Notes: generated from the letters alone by a model not told the origin. Shown: positions 1 to 8,978, counted from the stretch's first letter. The stretch is 64,000 nt of DNA from CBDFHF01 sp965247565 (GCA_965247565.1 CBDFHF010000003.1:1674001-1738000), one strand, 5' to 3'. Numbers and translations are program-made.

Positions 1-392
1 AGCACATAAAACATGTGATTGCACCTGCTTTAGCGCGAGGTCAATGGGTGTTGAGCGATCGTTTTACCGATGCGACTTATGCTTACCAGGGTGGAGGGCG
101 TGGCACGAGCAATGTTGCTATCCAATGGCTGGAGGAATTTGTGCAAGGCTCTTTGCGTCCGGATATAACCTTGCTATTAGATGCGCCTGTTGAGTGTGGC
201 ATGTCCAGAGCGAAGAAGCGCGGTGCGTTGGATCGTTTTGAAGCAGAGCAGATCAGCTTTTTTGATAAAGTTAGACAAGCTTATTTAAAACAAGCCGAAC
301 AACACTCAGAGCGGATTAAGATTATAAATGCCGACCAGCCGCTATCCGCAGTACAAACTACAATCATTGATATCATCAAGCCTTTATTATGA
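1..392 (+). CDS. tmk: thymidylate kinase, 3' part (cut by window edge)
   Basis: The reading frame is already open at the left edge (codons start at base 3) and ends in TGA at 390-392, so the N-terminus with the P-loop lies outside the window. The visible part begins in the helix before the nucleoside site and carries the family signature SDRFTDATYAYQGGGRG, then the LID region with RAKKRGALDRFE. Thymidylate kinase phosphorylates dTMP to dTDP in the cytoplasm with ATP. The stop codon overlaps the ATG of holB (ATGA), as in the conserved tmk-holB-pilZ-tatD order of Pseudomonas. A GTG at base 15 is an internal codon and not the true start. Confidence 0.95.
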   Translation, partial: HIKHVIAPALARGQWVLSDRFTDATYAYQGGGRGTSNVAIQWLEEFVQGSLRPDITLLLDAPVECGMSRAKKRGALDRFEAEQISFFDKVRQAYLKQAEQHSERIKIINADQPLSAVQTTIIDIIKPLL

Positions 393-1372
393 ATTTGCTA
401 CTGCCATGGCAACAACAAAACTGGCAGCATCTGCATGACTATATTAGCCAGAAGCGCATTCCACAGGCATTATTAATTTCAGGTAAAAAAGGTGTCGGTA
501 AGCAGCAACTGGCTGAGCAATTTGCCTTTACATTACTGTGCACAGAGCGCCAAACGAGCGGTCTGGCTTGCGGGCATTGCCACAGTTGCCTGCTATTGAA
601 AGCGCAAACACACCCTGATTTTATCTTTGTCGCCCCTGAGGAATCCGGCAAAGTCATCAGCATTGGGCAAATCCGTAAGTTAATTACGCAGCTGAGCCTA
701 AAACCCCAATACGATGCATATCGTGTTGTGATCATTAATCCTGCCGAACAAATGAATAATGCGGCGGCTAATGCTTTTTTGAAGGGGCTGGAAGAACCCG
801 GCGAGCGGACGGTGATTTTGTTAGTTACCGACAAGCCGGGAAAGCTAACTGCCACCATTAGAAGCCGATGCCAAAAACTGCTTGTTACAACACCGGAAAA
901 ATCAGTAGTTTTCAGTTGGCTTAAACAGCAAAATATTAATGAACACCATGAGCTGTTATTTAGCTTGGCACAGGGTGCGCCATTACTAGCTAAGCAATAT
1001 GCCCACGACAATACTTTGCAAACTCGGGCAGATTGTCTGAAAGCTTGGTTAAGTGTGGCCAAGCAACAAAGTGATCCAGTGCTGGTTGCTGAAACTTGGC
1101 ACAAATTGCCAGATACCTCTTTACTGTTTTGGATGACATCTTGGCTGATAGATATTATAAAGTGTGCTTACCAAGCAAAAACAGAAAATAGTTATAATCC
1201 TGATGCTTATCAGACTTTAAAAGAGCTGGCGTTAAAGCTAGACTTAAAAAGCGTTTACAACTTATACGATTTATTATTAGTAAGCCGACAACGTATCGAT
1301 ACGCAAATCAACAAACAGACCCTGTTTGAAGAGATTTTAATACAATGGGCAGACATTAACCGGAGTAATTAG
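389..1372 (+). CDS. holB: DNA polymerase III subunit delta'
   Basis: This is the clamp-loader subunit delta' of the DnaX complex, which loads the beta sliding clamp at the replication fork. The 327 residues match the usual length (E. coli 334). A P-loop-like stretch GKKGVGKQ sits at about residue 32. A zinc module with cysteines at about 51, 61, 64 and 67 follows, then the SRC-type motif in IRSRCQKL near residue 157. The start ATG overlaps the tmk stop by four bases, indicating translational coupling, and pilZ starts two bases after the stop. Confidence is high from motifs plus the conserved neighbourhood. Confidence 0.95.
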   Translation: MNLLLPWQQQNWQHLHDYISQKRIPQALLISGKKGVGKQQLAEQFAFTLLCTERQTSGLACGHCHSCLLLKAQTHPDFIFVAPEESGKVISIGQIRKLITQLSLKPQYDAYRVVIINPAEQMNNAAANAFLKGLEEPGERTVILLVTDKPGKLTATIRSRCQKLLVTTPEKSVVFSWLKQQNINEHHELLFSLAQGAPLLAKQYAHDNTLQTRADCLKAWLSVAKQQSDPVLVAETWHKLPDTSLLFWMTSWLIDIIKCAYQAKTENSYNPDAYQTLKELALKLDLKSVYNLYDLLLVSRQRIDTQINKQTLFEEILIQWADINRSN

Positions 1373-1374
1373 CC

Positions 1375-1725
1375 ATGGCCGAAGCACCCCCTAGACAAGG
1401 AATCTTGTCGTTGTCAATTAAAGATAAAAATGCCTTATATGCCGCCTACATGCCTTATGTCATCAACGGTGGTTTATTTTTACCCACTAATAGGGATTAC
1501 GAAATGGGGCAGGAGGTTTTTATGTTACTAAATCTGATGGATGAAATCGAACGTTTGCCTATATCCGGTAAAATCGTTTGGAAAACCCCGCCATGTTCAG
1601 AAGGTTATCGAACTGCTGGTGTCGGCGTGCAATTCAGTGATCAAGATGGAGGCGCAGCGCGCAACAAAATCGAAACTTATCTGGCCGGGGCACTTACCTC
1701 TGACAGATCTACGCATACAATGTAA
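1375..1725 (+). CDS. pilZ: PilZ domain protein, type IV pilus assembly type
   Basis: The 116-residue protein is a single PilZ domain resembling PilZ of Pseudomonas and Xanthomonas, needed for type IV pilus biogenesis. The glycine-rich turn NGGLFLPTNRDYEMGQ at about residues 23-38 is followed by strands including GKIVWKTP. There is no clear RxxxR diguanylate-binding motif before the domain, as in the original PilZ family, which does not bind c-di-GMP well. It starts two bases after holB in the tmk-holB-pilZ-tatD cluster. No pilus genes are visible nearby, so the pilus role rests on family knowledge. Confidence 0.9.
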   Translation: MAEAPPRQGILSLSIKDKNALYAAYMPYVINGGLFLPTNRDYEMGQEVFMLLNLMDEIERLPISGKIVWKTPPCSEGYRTAGVGVQFSDQDGGAARNKIETYLAGALTSDRSTHTM

Positions 1726-1946
1726 TTAAGGCTAAAGATTGGTCACTACAGATCAAAAAAGCCGTCTAGCTTTAGATAAGCACCGATTTACAGACACAAC
1801 GGATTGGACCAATTATTATCCCCACTTTGCTAAGCTGCCGATTTCGCACAATGCTTTGTTTAATAAGTTTTTATTAATGAGAATCTGCAGCAGACATAGA
1901 GTTTTTGGCTTAAACCCATAGCGCAACACAGCGAAATACCCAGAAA

Positions 1947-2723
1947 ATGTTCATAGATTCTCACTGTCATCTTGACCGTATCGACTTAAAACCCTATCAA
2001 AATGATTTTTCCTGTTTCATGAACGAAGTGGGCAAACAACAGATTGAGCATTTATTGTGCATCGCTATTGATCTGGAGAATTACCCGGCCATGCTGGATT
2101 TGATTGCTCCTTACCAGCAAATATCAGCGTCTGTGGGCGTTCACCCCAATGAACATGAGGGACATGAGCCCAGTGTTGCAGAGTTAATTGCTTTGGCTAC
2201 CAATAAAAAAGTGATAGCGATTGGCGAAACAGGTTTGGATTATTTTCGAAGCGAAGGCGATTTAAGTTGGCAGCACGAGCGTTTTATCAATCACATTCAA
2301 GTTGCCAAAGCGGTACAAAAACCGTTAATAATCCACACCCGGGATGCGGGACACGACAGCTTGTGTGTTTTAAAAGAGCAGGGTGCGGACGAAGTCGGCG
2401 GGATAATCCATTGTTTTACCGAAGATTGGGAGTATGCCAAAAAAGCGTTAGATTTAAATTTTTACATTTCTTTTTCTGGCATTGTTACCTTTAACAACGC
2501 TCAGGCAATTAAAGAAGTCGCCAAACAAGTACCTGCGGACCGATTCTTGATAGAAACTGACTCACCTTATCTAGCGCCGGTGCCGTTTCGCGGTAAGCCC
2601 AATTATCCAACTTATGTGCGCTATGTGGCCGAACATATCGCTGAACTGCGTGGCACAACGATTAATAAAATCGCCGACTTATCAACAGCTAACTTTTACA
2701 ACTTATTTAATATCAGTCGTTAA
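1947..2723 (+). CDS. tatD: TatD family metal-dependent hydrolase
   Basis: This 258-residue TIM-barrel protein of the amidohydrolase superfamily has all the metal-site motifs: FIDSHCHLD at the N-terminus, GETGLDYF near residue 96, HTRDA near 131, HCFTE near 155 and ETDSPYLAP near 204. TatD/YcfH proteins act as metal-dependent DNases or 3'-exonucleases in the cytoplasm, and the exact substrate of this copy cannot be read from the sequence. It follows pilZ after a 220-base gap, so it may have its own promoter although the synteny is conserved. A 7-bp hairpin just behind the stop may end transcription. Confidence 0.93.
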   Translation: MFIDSHCHLDRIDLKPYQNDFSCFMNEVGKQQIEHLLCIAIDLENYPAMLDLIAPYQQISASVGVHPNEHEGHEPSVAELIALATNKKVIAIGETGLDYFRSEGDLSWQHERFINHIQVAKAVQKPLIIHTRDAGHDSLCVLKEQGADEVGGIIHCFTEDWEYAKKALDLNFYISFSGIVTFNNAQAIKEVAKQVPADRFLIETDSPYLAPVPFRGKPNYPTYVRYVAEHIAELRGTTINKIADLSTANFYNLFNISR

Positions 2724-2730
2724 TTTCGCT

Positions 2731-2753
2731 GCTTTGCCAGGTTGATGCAAAGC
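2731..2753. terminator. possible terminator hairpin between convergent genes
   Basis: GCTTTGC (2731-2737) and GCAAAGC (2747-2753) form a perfect 7-bp stem with a 9-base loop between the convergent tatD and the small exported protein gene. There is no clear T-tract on either strand, so intrinsic termination is only a possibility. Confidence 0.35.
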
Positions 2754-2777
2754 CCACCGATAAGCAGGCGCACTGTT

Positions 2778-3053
2778 CTAATTCGTACCCTCTCTAAATT
2801 CACGTTTTTCACCCAGATACACACAGACATATTGATCATGTTCATCGTAATGAATGATGGCGGAATCAAAATCGCACAAGTTAGCGATATTTTGCTTATT
2901 CAGCTGAATAATGTCGCCTTTTTTACAGTTGCGCTCGATTTTGACAGTTTCCACGCCTTTTTCAGGAATATGGAGACAAATTTTGCCGTGATCGTCATCG
3001 GCGTAGCAATTAGGTAACAATAAAAGCAAGGCAACAAATGTTGGAGTTTTCAT
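2778..3053 (-). CDS. small exported protein of unknown function
   Basis: I do not recognise this 91-residue protein. The chosen ATG at 3053 is preceded by GAGGA at a normal distance; an in-frame upstream ATG at 3080 has no such site. The N-terminus MKTPTFVALLLLLPNCYADD is a signal peptide with a cleavage site after YA, so the mature protein of about 72 residues should be periplasmic or secreted. It contains four cysteines (in GKICL, ERNCKKG, NLCDF and YVCVY) that could form two disulfides. It converges on tatD and has no obvious partner. Confidence 0.7.
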   Translation of the reverse strand: MKTPTFVALLLLLPNCYADDDHGKICLHIPEKGVETVKIERNCKKGDIIQLNKQNIANLCDFDSAIIHYDEHDQYVCVYLGEKREFREGTN

Positions 3054-3211
3054 AATATATCCTCTGTTGTCGTTTAGCATTTTGGTTGTGTCATAAGGAA
3101 CCTTGGTTCACGGAACCCGTGTTCAGCATATCTTATTTCTATAAATGTAATACTCCAAAATTATTAAGAAATTTTGATTTCTTACCTGTAATCAACAATC
3201 ACTCACACAAT

Positions 3212-4684
3212 TTATTGAATTAATTCCTCCAATAAATACGGATCATCGAAATGGCGTTTTCCGATGAAAGCGATGGCATGGGTTCCCCATTGCCGCATGG
3301 CACCTGGGCTGGCTACCCCATAAGGCCAAAGTAGAAACCGCTCCAAACGAGAGCTGGCATTAATGAGGCCATCTTTATCGTAGAGGCTTCGCTTTACACC
3401 AGTAGACCTCGGTAATGATCGCAGCTGTTCTAAATCCAGAAATTTATAACGATGAGTTGCTGATTTGGGCGTGTCGTCTATAGGCATTACTTGTTGCAAA
3501 TAGTGGGTACGGCTTTGTAAGCGTAACAACAGACGTTGTCCGGGTAAAACGGCTTTTATGGATTTAGGGTTGAGCACGGGTTCAATATCGTCTTTTCCAG
3601 CTATTGCCCGATGTCCTTGTCCTGGGAACAGCAGATAATAACAGCCACAACCGTGAATGCTGTCGAACGCGAGTGGTGCACCCTCCGAACTGAGCGTAAC
3701 CCGCCATATCACGCTGTCTAGCGCACCGCCATATAAATCTAGCAACCCCGTTTTTTCTCGTGCTGGTAGCCAAATTTGATAAATCAATTGCAGTAGCACC
3801 TTGCCTTGCCAGCGGGTATAGGCTCGCTTAACGTAGACAGCAGGCTGTTTGATATCGATCTCTGGCTGGTCGCTACTATTAATACCGACACTGCCCATTT
3901 TGTCGGTATCGTTTCGGGTATCGATTTCCCAAGCCGGTGCAAAATGGTTAATTAACCGTTGCAATTGAGAAGGCGTTAGACGCGGGAGTCTGAGCGGATT
4001 TTGGTAAGCAGACTGCATCACTGTAGAAATATATTCAGGGGTTAATGGTTCATTGATTTGCGGACTGTAACGGATAAGTTGGCCTTGCACAGGTAATTTT
4101 TCTAAATCAATTTGGAAGCTGGTGTTCAAGTCGCGGTGCAGACGTTCGACCCCAATATTAGCAATGTAACGTGCCAGTGGATAAAAACCAATAGCCCGTT
4201 TCCAAGCCTGATAAGCATCGGGGATTTGGGATTGTTGTAACAAGATTTTTTTATGGTTGAGGTTATTTTCGCTGATCTTGGTGAGACGTCTGCCGCAATA
4301 ATCTATGGCTTGATTCATGGATCCATCAGTTGGTTTTTTTTCAACCAGCTGGCGTTGTGCGGTAGCAGGCAGATTAGAGAAACCAAATATTTTATTGGCT
4401 GCATCAAGCTGGCGTAATTCCTCCAGCCATTCAGCATAAGCGGCGCAAGTTGCTGTTTGATCAGCCATTGATGCCAGAAAACGGTTGCTTCGCAAATAAG
4501 GAAAACCGTCGTGACGGTGTGTTCCTGGATCAGCTAGCTGGCGCGCTTCCAGCGTGGTCTGAATGTTTTCAAACCAAGTCAGACACTTTGAGTCTTCAAC
4601 CGTCAGCAAAGGCTCCGTAAAAGGCCTTGTCGTCGCGCAACCCTGCAAAATCATAATCAGGCAACCAATTCTGGGAAGCAACAT
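3212..4684 (-). CDS. predicted outer-membrane or periplasmic lipoprotein, unknown function
   Basis: This 490-residue protein is unrecognised. It begins with a short hydrophobic signal and a lipobox LQGC with the acceptor cysteine at residue 16. Asp is not present at the +2 position (the residues after the cysteine are ATTRP), so sorting to the outer membrane is likely. The rest is soluble, with an N-terminal helical half (about residues 25-190) and a C-terminal half rich in beta strands that includes an HGCGCYYLLFPGQG stretch. It stands alone between a small exported protein gene and the divergent yjbQ. The full-length frame and clean lipobox make it a real gene. Confidence 0.75.
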   Translation of the reverse strand: MLLPRIGCLIMILQGCATTRPFTEPLLTVEDSKCLTWFENIQTTLEARQLADPGTHRHDGFPYLRSNRFLASMADQTATCAAYAEWLEELRQLDAANKIFGFSNLPATAQRQLVEKKPTDGSMNQAIDYCGRRLTKISENNLNHKKILLQQSQIPDAYQAWKRAIGFYPLARYIANIGVERLHRDLNTSFQIDLEKLPVQGQLIRYSPQINEPLTPEYISTVMQSAYQNPLRLPRLTPSQLQRLINHFAPAWEIDTRNDTDKMGSVGINSSDQPEIDIKQPAVYVKRAYTRWQGKVLLQLIYQIWLPAREKTGLLDLYGGALDSVIWRVTLSSEGAPLAFDSIHGCGCYYLLFPGQGHRAIAGKDDIEPVLNPKSIKAVLPGQRLLLRLQSRTHYLQQVMPIDDTPKSATHRYKFLDLEQLRSLPRSTGVKRSLYDKDGLINASSRLERFLLWPYGVASPGAMRQWGTHAIAFIGKRHFDDPYLLEELIQ

Positions 4685-4903
4685 CAGTCAGTGTTCTCCT
4701 TTAGTTGTTTATGACTTTAACGCCCAATGAATATTCATCTCGCTAAACTAGTCATCGCTGTTGTTGATAAACTGAGGGTCTAAAAATTGATGAAACCCAA
4801 TATGGCTTTGTTGAATTTACCCTAAGTGTCCAACGCCGGGAAACACCTTCGGACAACTATGTTAAATTAATTCTCGTCACAGATAACTGGATTTATACAA
4901 ATC

Positions 4904-5323
4904 ATGTGGATTCAAAGAGAAATAGTACTTAAACCCAGTTCAAGGGGTTTTCATTTAATTACAGGCGACATATTGAAACATCTGCCTGAACTGAGTAACT
5001 TCAGAATAGGCATGATGCATGTTTTTATCAAACATACCTCCGCATCATTGACTATTAACGAGAAAGCAGCACCTGAAGTCCGCCTAGACTTTGAGAGTTA
5101 TTTTAATCAAGCCGTACCCGAAAACGAACCTTACTATCGACACCTTGATGAGGGCAGCGATGACTTACCGGCTCATTTAAAAGCCAGTATTTTGGGGTGT
5201 AGCTTAACTATTCCGGTTTCGGCTGGTCGTCTAAATATAGGTATTTGGCAAGGCATTTACCTCTGCGAGCACAGAAATCAAGGTGGGAGCAGACATTTGG
5301 TCGTAACGCTGCAAGGAGAGTAA
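4904..5323 (+). CDS. YjbQ/UPF0047 family protein
   Basis: The 139-residue protein is a complete single-domain YjbQ (UPF0047) member. Signature segments are KHTSASLTINEKAAPEVR at residues 45-62, YYRHLDEGSDDLPAHLK and GIWQGIYLCEHR. Family members form compact trimers with a conserved pocket of histidines; some complement thiamine phosphate synthase mutants, but the natural reaction is not settled. It is monocistronic here, convergent with the lexA transcript. No thiamine gene lies in the window, so context does not help. Confidence 0.88.
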   Translation: MWIQREIVLKPSSRGFHLITGDILKHLPELSNFRIGMMHVFIKHTSASLTINEKAAPEVRLDFESYFNQAVPENEPYYRHLDEGSDDLPAHLKASILGCSLTIPVSAGRLNIGIWQGIYLCEHRNQGGSRHLVVTLQGE

Positions 5324-5372
5324 ACAGGAAGCCAGTACATGTTTACAACCGGCATCGGCAACAGACATTAGG

Positions 5373-5528
5373 TCACATTTGCCAATAGACGCCCAACAAT
5401 AAAAACACGCCAACTACCATGAATTTTACTGTCCACATATCTATGGAGCAATAATCATAGTGGCTCATAATTTCATCGACTTTGTGACGGCCGACTTGGT
5501 CTTGCATATGGATTTTACTTCTTGGCAT
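5373..5528 (-). CDS. small membrane protein behind lexA
   Basis: The 51-residue product is charged at the N-terminus (MPRSKIHMQDQVGRHK) and ends in one membrane helix (about residues 33-50, MVVGVFLLLGVYW). The ATG at 5528 has a good ribosome site, GGAG ending seven bases upstream; the longer frame from 5588 reads back into lexA and is not needed. It begins 19 bases after the lexA stop, so both are probably on one transcript and this protein may be SOS-controlled. Small membrane proteins behind lexA are known (for example SulA-like or YneA-like division inhibitors), but no homology to them is visible. Confidence 0.6.
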   Translation of the reverse strand: MPRSKIHMQDQVGRHKVDEIMSHYDYCSIDMWTVKFMVVGVFLLLGVYWQM

Positions 5529-5547
5529 GGTAATTCTCCTGTCTATT

Positions 5548-6189
5548 TTATTTAGGAAGTAACGAACGGTAACTACGCATCTGCCCAACTAGCACGCCCT
5601 GTATTTCCACTTGCAAGGGATGGTAGCGCATGGCTTTCATTTTGGAGTTTGCGGGAATTAGTAGGGTTTCGTGCGGGTATTGTTCAATAAATTTCAACGT
5701 AGCTTCGCTTTTATCCACTAAAGCCACTACAATTTCGCCGTTTCTGGCGTGGCAGCGTTGCTCTATGACCACCCAATCGCCATCAAAGATGCCTTCTTCA
5801 ATCATGGAATCGCCTTGCACTTTCAGCACATAACATGGTTGATCGGTTTTTATTTCATCCGGGATGGTTATGTAGCGAATTTCTTCAATGGCTTCAATCG
5901 GTTTGCCGGCAGCAATCTTGCCGACGTAGCGAACTGAGTGAGGCGTTTCCAGTTGTTCCTGACTGATTTGTTTAGCTTTCTCGGTTAAGCGGATGCCACG
6001 ATGTTTACGATCCAACGGCTCAATCAGATTGGCCTCAATCAGGCCCTGAATCAAACGATGCAAGGAACCACGCGATTTGAGACCCAAAGCTAAGCACAAT
6101 TCTTCCAAAGAAGGTGGGTGGCTGAAGACTTGCGGATTTTGTAGTAGAAAATCCACAATCTCTCGTTGTTTGCGGGTTAGTGTGTCCAT
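5548..6189 (-). CDS. lexA: LexA-type SOS repressor
   Basis: This is an SOS transcriptional repressor that self-cleaves when RecA is activated. The 213 residues hold an N-terminal winged helix (residues 1-70) and a C-terminal S24 peptidase domain. The scissile bond is Ala94-Gly95 in KIAAGKP, the catalytic serine is Ser128 in QGDSMIEEG, and the lysine is Lys166 in EATLKF. The DNA-binding domain departs from E. coli LexA: the recognition helix reads LKSRGSLHRLIQGL instead of the usual RSPNAAEEHLKAL type. It probably reads a different operator. No CTGT-N8-ACAG box is present upstream, but an unusual inverted repeat is at 6258-6293. Confidence 0.9.
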   Translation of the reverse strand: MDTLTRKQREIVDFLLQNPQVFSHPPSLEELCLALGLKSRGSLHRLIQGLIEANLIEPLDRKHRGIRLTEKAKQISQEQLETPHSVRYVGKIAAGKPIEAIEEIRYITIPDEIKTDQPCYVLKVQGDSMIEEGIFDGDWVVIEQRCHARNGEIVVALVDKSEATLKFIEQYPHETLLIPANSKMKAMRYHPLQVEIQGVLVGQMRSYRSLLPK

Positions 6190-6257
6190 AAGTTACGACT
6201 TCAATTTGTTTCCCCAAAGCATAGCAAATTATAAAAATAAGAACAATAAGAGAATTT

Positions 6258-6293
6258 ATATTTTTGATATCCGTTCAACATGTCCAAAAATAT
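6258..6293. promoter_or_regulatory. 9-bp inverted repeat upstream of lexA, candidate operator
   Basis: ATATTTTTG (6258-6266) and CAAAAATAT (6285-6293) form a perfect inverted repeat with an 18-bp spacer, 69-104 bases upstream of the lexA start. The half-sites lie about two and a half helical turns apart. It is a candidate binding site, possibly for the non-canonical LexA itself; this is inference. Confidence 0.35.
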
Positions 6294-6897
6294 CGATTAT
6301 TAGCAAGTATTGAGAATTTTTTAAACTAAAATGTTTTCTATTTGTTCTTTTTCTGGTTTTGCGGGAATAGTTTTGCCTGTTCGCTGATAGGGTCTTTTTT
6401 AGCAAGGTGCTTTACCTGGCCGAATCTAGATATTAAGCGGATCTCAAGTAACTGTGGCGGTCAGAAGAGAGGAGGCTTGTCTAGATTATTGCACTGGGAG
6501 CGGATGTTGAAATATAGCAAAGTAGCTCCACTATTAAATTTTGCAAAGATGGTAAGGTAGATGTAAGTAATTTTTTGCAATAAAAAGTACTAAATGTTAT
6601 ACATCAACACCGAATTGAGATGAATTGAGAACAGGGTAGTGCGCAAATATTCAATAATAAGGCCTTCCACGATTTGCTAATTAATCAGGGATAGACACGA
6701 TATCGGCTAGGTAAAAGTTAAGGCATCAATTGTGGAACAATACGCGCTCAAAAACAAAGTCCGCAATGGCATGTTTCGCGTTTTGTTCCCTACACTATCG
6801 GTTTGAGCTTGCCGCTAGGAATCGAGATGGATTAATAAATGCTCTATGCAAGCTTGCGGAAGTTTGATCTAGACTAATAATAACTAGGAGAGAAACC
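6294..6897. other. intergenic region without a convincing gene
   Basis: About 600 bases between the lexA promoter region and the secreted propeller gene contain no supported gene. One 72-codon frame at 6342-6560 has no ribosome site or recognisable content. The right end should hold the promoter of the downstream gene, which has a good ribosome site (AGGAGAG) at 6884-6890. Confidence 0.6.
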
Positions 6898-8967
6898 ATG
6901 TTAAAAGGTTATCACTTACGTACTTTTGGGTTTCCTGTCATTGCGCTACTGGCACTCTTCGCCAACCTCCATTCTGCACCAGCGCTTGGTTACGGCACTA
7001 CGACGCGGGTCTCTGTGGATTCCCGCGGTAATCAAGGTGTCCTAGGCGGATCCGGAACACCCGCAATTTCTGGCGACGGTCGTTACGTCGCTTTCAGTTC
7101 AAACTCCAGTAATTTAGCAGGTAGCGATTCAAGTCTGGGTCAATATCCGGATATATATGTCTATGATCGTCAAACGGGTCAAACTTCTCGAATATCGGAT
7201 AACGCGACAGGGAAACGGGCATACGCATCGGGAGGCTTGTCCATTTCTGCCGATGGCCGTTTTGTTGCCTTTCTCCCCATTCTTAGCGAAATATTGGGAT
7301 GCGCCAAAGGGTCCCAACTTGTCGTTCATAACCGTGAATCTGGTGAAAACATTTGTGTATCGACTCCCCCCAATTTTTTGCTCTCCACAAATTATTCATC
7401 ACTTTCAGTCGATGGCAGATATATCGCATTTGACTCGATTGCGTCCAATCTAGTTGAGAATGACACCAATGGGGAACGCGATGTTTTTCTTTATGATTTT
7501 CAAACTCAAAAAACTAAACGGGTTTCTGTTGATTCAGCCGGAAATCAGCCTGCTAAATCAGGCTCTAACCTTGGATCAACCGATCCGGCAATTTCAGCCG
7601 ACGGACGCTACGTGGCTTTTGAGTCGGGTGCAAAGAACCTTGTCGCCGGCGACGTAGATAATAAGGACGACATTTTCATTCACGATACTCAGACAGGCGT
7701 AACCGGCTTGATCTCAGTAAGTTCGTCTGGCATAAAAGGAAATGGCAATTCAGAGCGACCTTCGATTTCTGCCGATGGCCGATATGTTGCTTTTGATTCA
7801 GATGCCAATAATTTAGTGCCCGGCCGTTCCGGGAATGTAAAAGATATCTACGTTCATGACCTACAGACCCATGAAACCAGCCGGGTATCGGTCGATTCGA
7901 CTGGAAAACTGGCCAACCGATTCTCGACAGATCCTTCCATCTCTGCCGATGGTCGCTACGTAACCTTCACGACCGAAGCGACCAATCTGATATCGGGAGA
8001 TCCGCACCCGGAAGGAGGGGTATTCATACATGATCGCCTAATGGGCCAAACCACATGTGTATCCATTGATTTGACCGGCAATCACTGTGCCGGAGCTGCC
8101 GAGGCTTTGATTTCCACCGATGGAAAATATGTTGCCTTTACTACAGGCAGCCCAGATTTAGTAGTGGGCGATACCAACGGCATTGGCGATGTTTTCGTTC
8201 ATGCTCGTGGTGTCGATGTTACACCTACACCTGACTCCGCCGATCTGTCGGTTACACTTTCAGATAATCCCGACCCCATAATTGTTAATAATCCTTTGAC
8301 TTACACGACAATGGTCACCAACAATGGCCCGGCCGCAGCGACAGGCGTGCAACTCAACCTGACACTTGCTAATGGCACTAACTTCGTTTCCGCAGCCTCT
8401 GGATGCGTACTGTCGGGAGCAGATGTTTCGTGCCCCATCGGGGATTTGGCTATGGGTGCTCAAGTTAGCCGCTCTATCGTGGCCGCTCCAACACTGGTTG
8501 GTGCCACAAATACACGGGCTTCGATCTCGGCGAATCAAGCCGACTCAAACTCAGCCAACAATCAGGCCAGCGCCGTCACCACCGTTACTGCAGCACCTGG
8601 AACGCAAGTTTCAGCTGATCTTACTTTAATTTTGAGATCACCCAAGTCCGTTAAGATAGGTAAAAATGTGCTGTATACGTTTGCCGTAAAAAACAAAACC
8701 AAAGTCCTTGCGCCTTCCGTCATCGTCAATATCCAAATACCAGACACGGTAAAGTTGCTTAAGAAGCCTAATTACTGCACAGTAACGGGGACTCAATTGG
8801 CCTGCGATTTGGGCAGGCTGGGCAAGAAAAAAACCAAGATCTTTAGCATCAAGGTCAGGTCGACTACGAAAGGCTTGATTACAAATACCGCCAGCGTTAG
8901 CAGTAACTTGGTCAGGGACACCAATCTGGCTAACAATGCAATAACCAAATCGACTAAAGTAAGGTAA
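6898..8967 (+). CDS. secreted beta-propeller protein with two DUF11 domains
   Basis: The 689-residue protein starts with a signal peptide (hydrophobic residues about 12-30, cleavage near SAPALG). Residues about 35-440 are a propeller of TolB/WD40-like blades, each repeating ISADGRYVAF followed by SNLV and D-x-F-V-H-D-x-Q-T. Residues about 445-565 and 575-689 are two DUF11 domains, the immunoglobulin-like modules with NPGPAAATGV-type turns and the NTASVS ending. Such proteins are exported and presumably surface-associated or structural; no enzymatic residues are evident. The gene is single, ends before a strong hairpin and converges on norB. The start is supported by AGGAGAG eight bases upstream. 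Confidence 0.85.
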   Translation: MLKGYHLRTFGFPVIALLALFANLHSAPALGYGTTTRVSVDSRGNQGVLGGSGTPAISGDGRYVAFSSNSSNLAGSDSSLGQYPDIYVYDRQTGQTSRISDNATGKRAYASGGLSISADGRFVAFLPILSEILGCAKGSQLVVHNRESGENICVSTPPNFLLSTNYSSLSVDGRYIAFDSIASNLVENDTNGERDVFLYDFQTQKTKRVSVDSAGNQPAKSGSNLGSTDPAISADGRYVAFESGAKNLVAGDVDNKDDIFIHDTQTGVTGLISVSSSGIKGNGNSERPSISADGRYVAFDSDANNLVPGRSGNVKDIYVHDLQTHETSRVSVDSTGKLANRFSTDPSISADGRYVTFTTEATNLISGDPHPEGGVFIHDRLMGQTTCVSIDLTGNHCAGAAEALISTDGKYVAFTTGSPDLVVGDTNGIGDVFVHARGVDVTPTPDSADLSVTLSDNPDPIIVNNPLTYTTMVTNNGPAAATGVQLNLTLANGTNFVSAASGCVLSGADVSCPIGDLAMGAQVSRSIVAAPTLVGATNTRASISANQADSNSANNQASAVTTVTAAPGTQVSADLTLILRSPKSVKIGKNVLYTFAVKNKTKVLAPSVIVNIQIPDTVKLLKKPNYCTVTGTQLACDLGRLGKKKTKIFSIKVRSTTKGLITNTASVSSNLVRDTNLANNAITKSTKVR

Positions 8968-8978
8968 CACCTAAGGAG

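Noticed and set aside
439..1104. 221-codon frame on the minus strand inside holB
   Set aside because: It lies fully within a clearly identified gene in antisense and has no family features; a shadow frame.
1739..1921. 60-codon frame between pilZ and tatD
   Set aside because: It starts with TTG, has no recognisable features and fills a gap that is non-coding in the conserved gene order; too weak to call.
6190..6340. canonical SOS box upstream of lexA
   Set aside because: No CTGT-N8-ACAG match could be found on either strand; a different inverted repeat is reported instead.
6342..6560. 72-codon frame upstream of the propeller gene
   Set aside because: No ribosome site, odd composition rich in Trp and Cys, and no recognisable content.
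7000..8200. tandem DNA repeat in the propeller gene
   Set aside because: The repetition is at protein level (propeller blades); at DNA level the copies are diverged and not a tandem repeat array or CRISPR.
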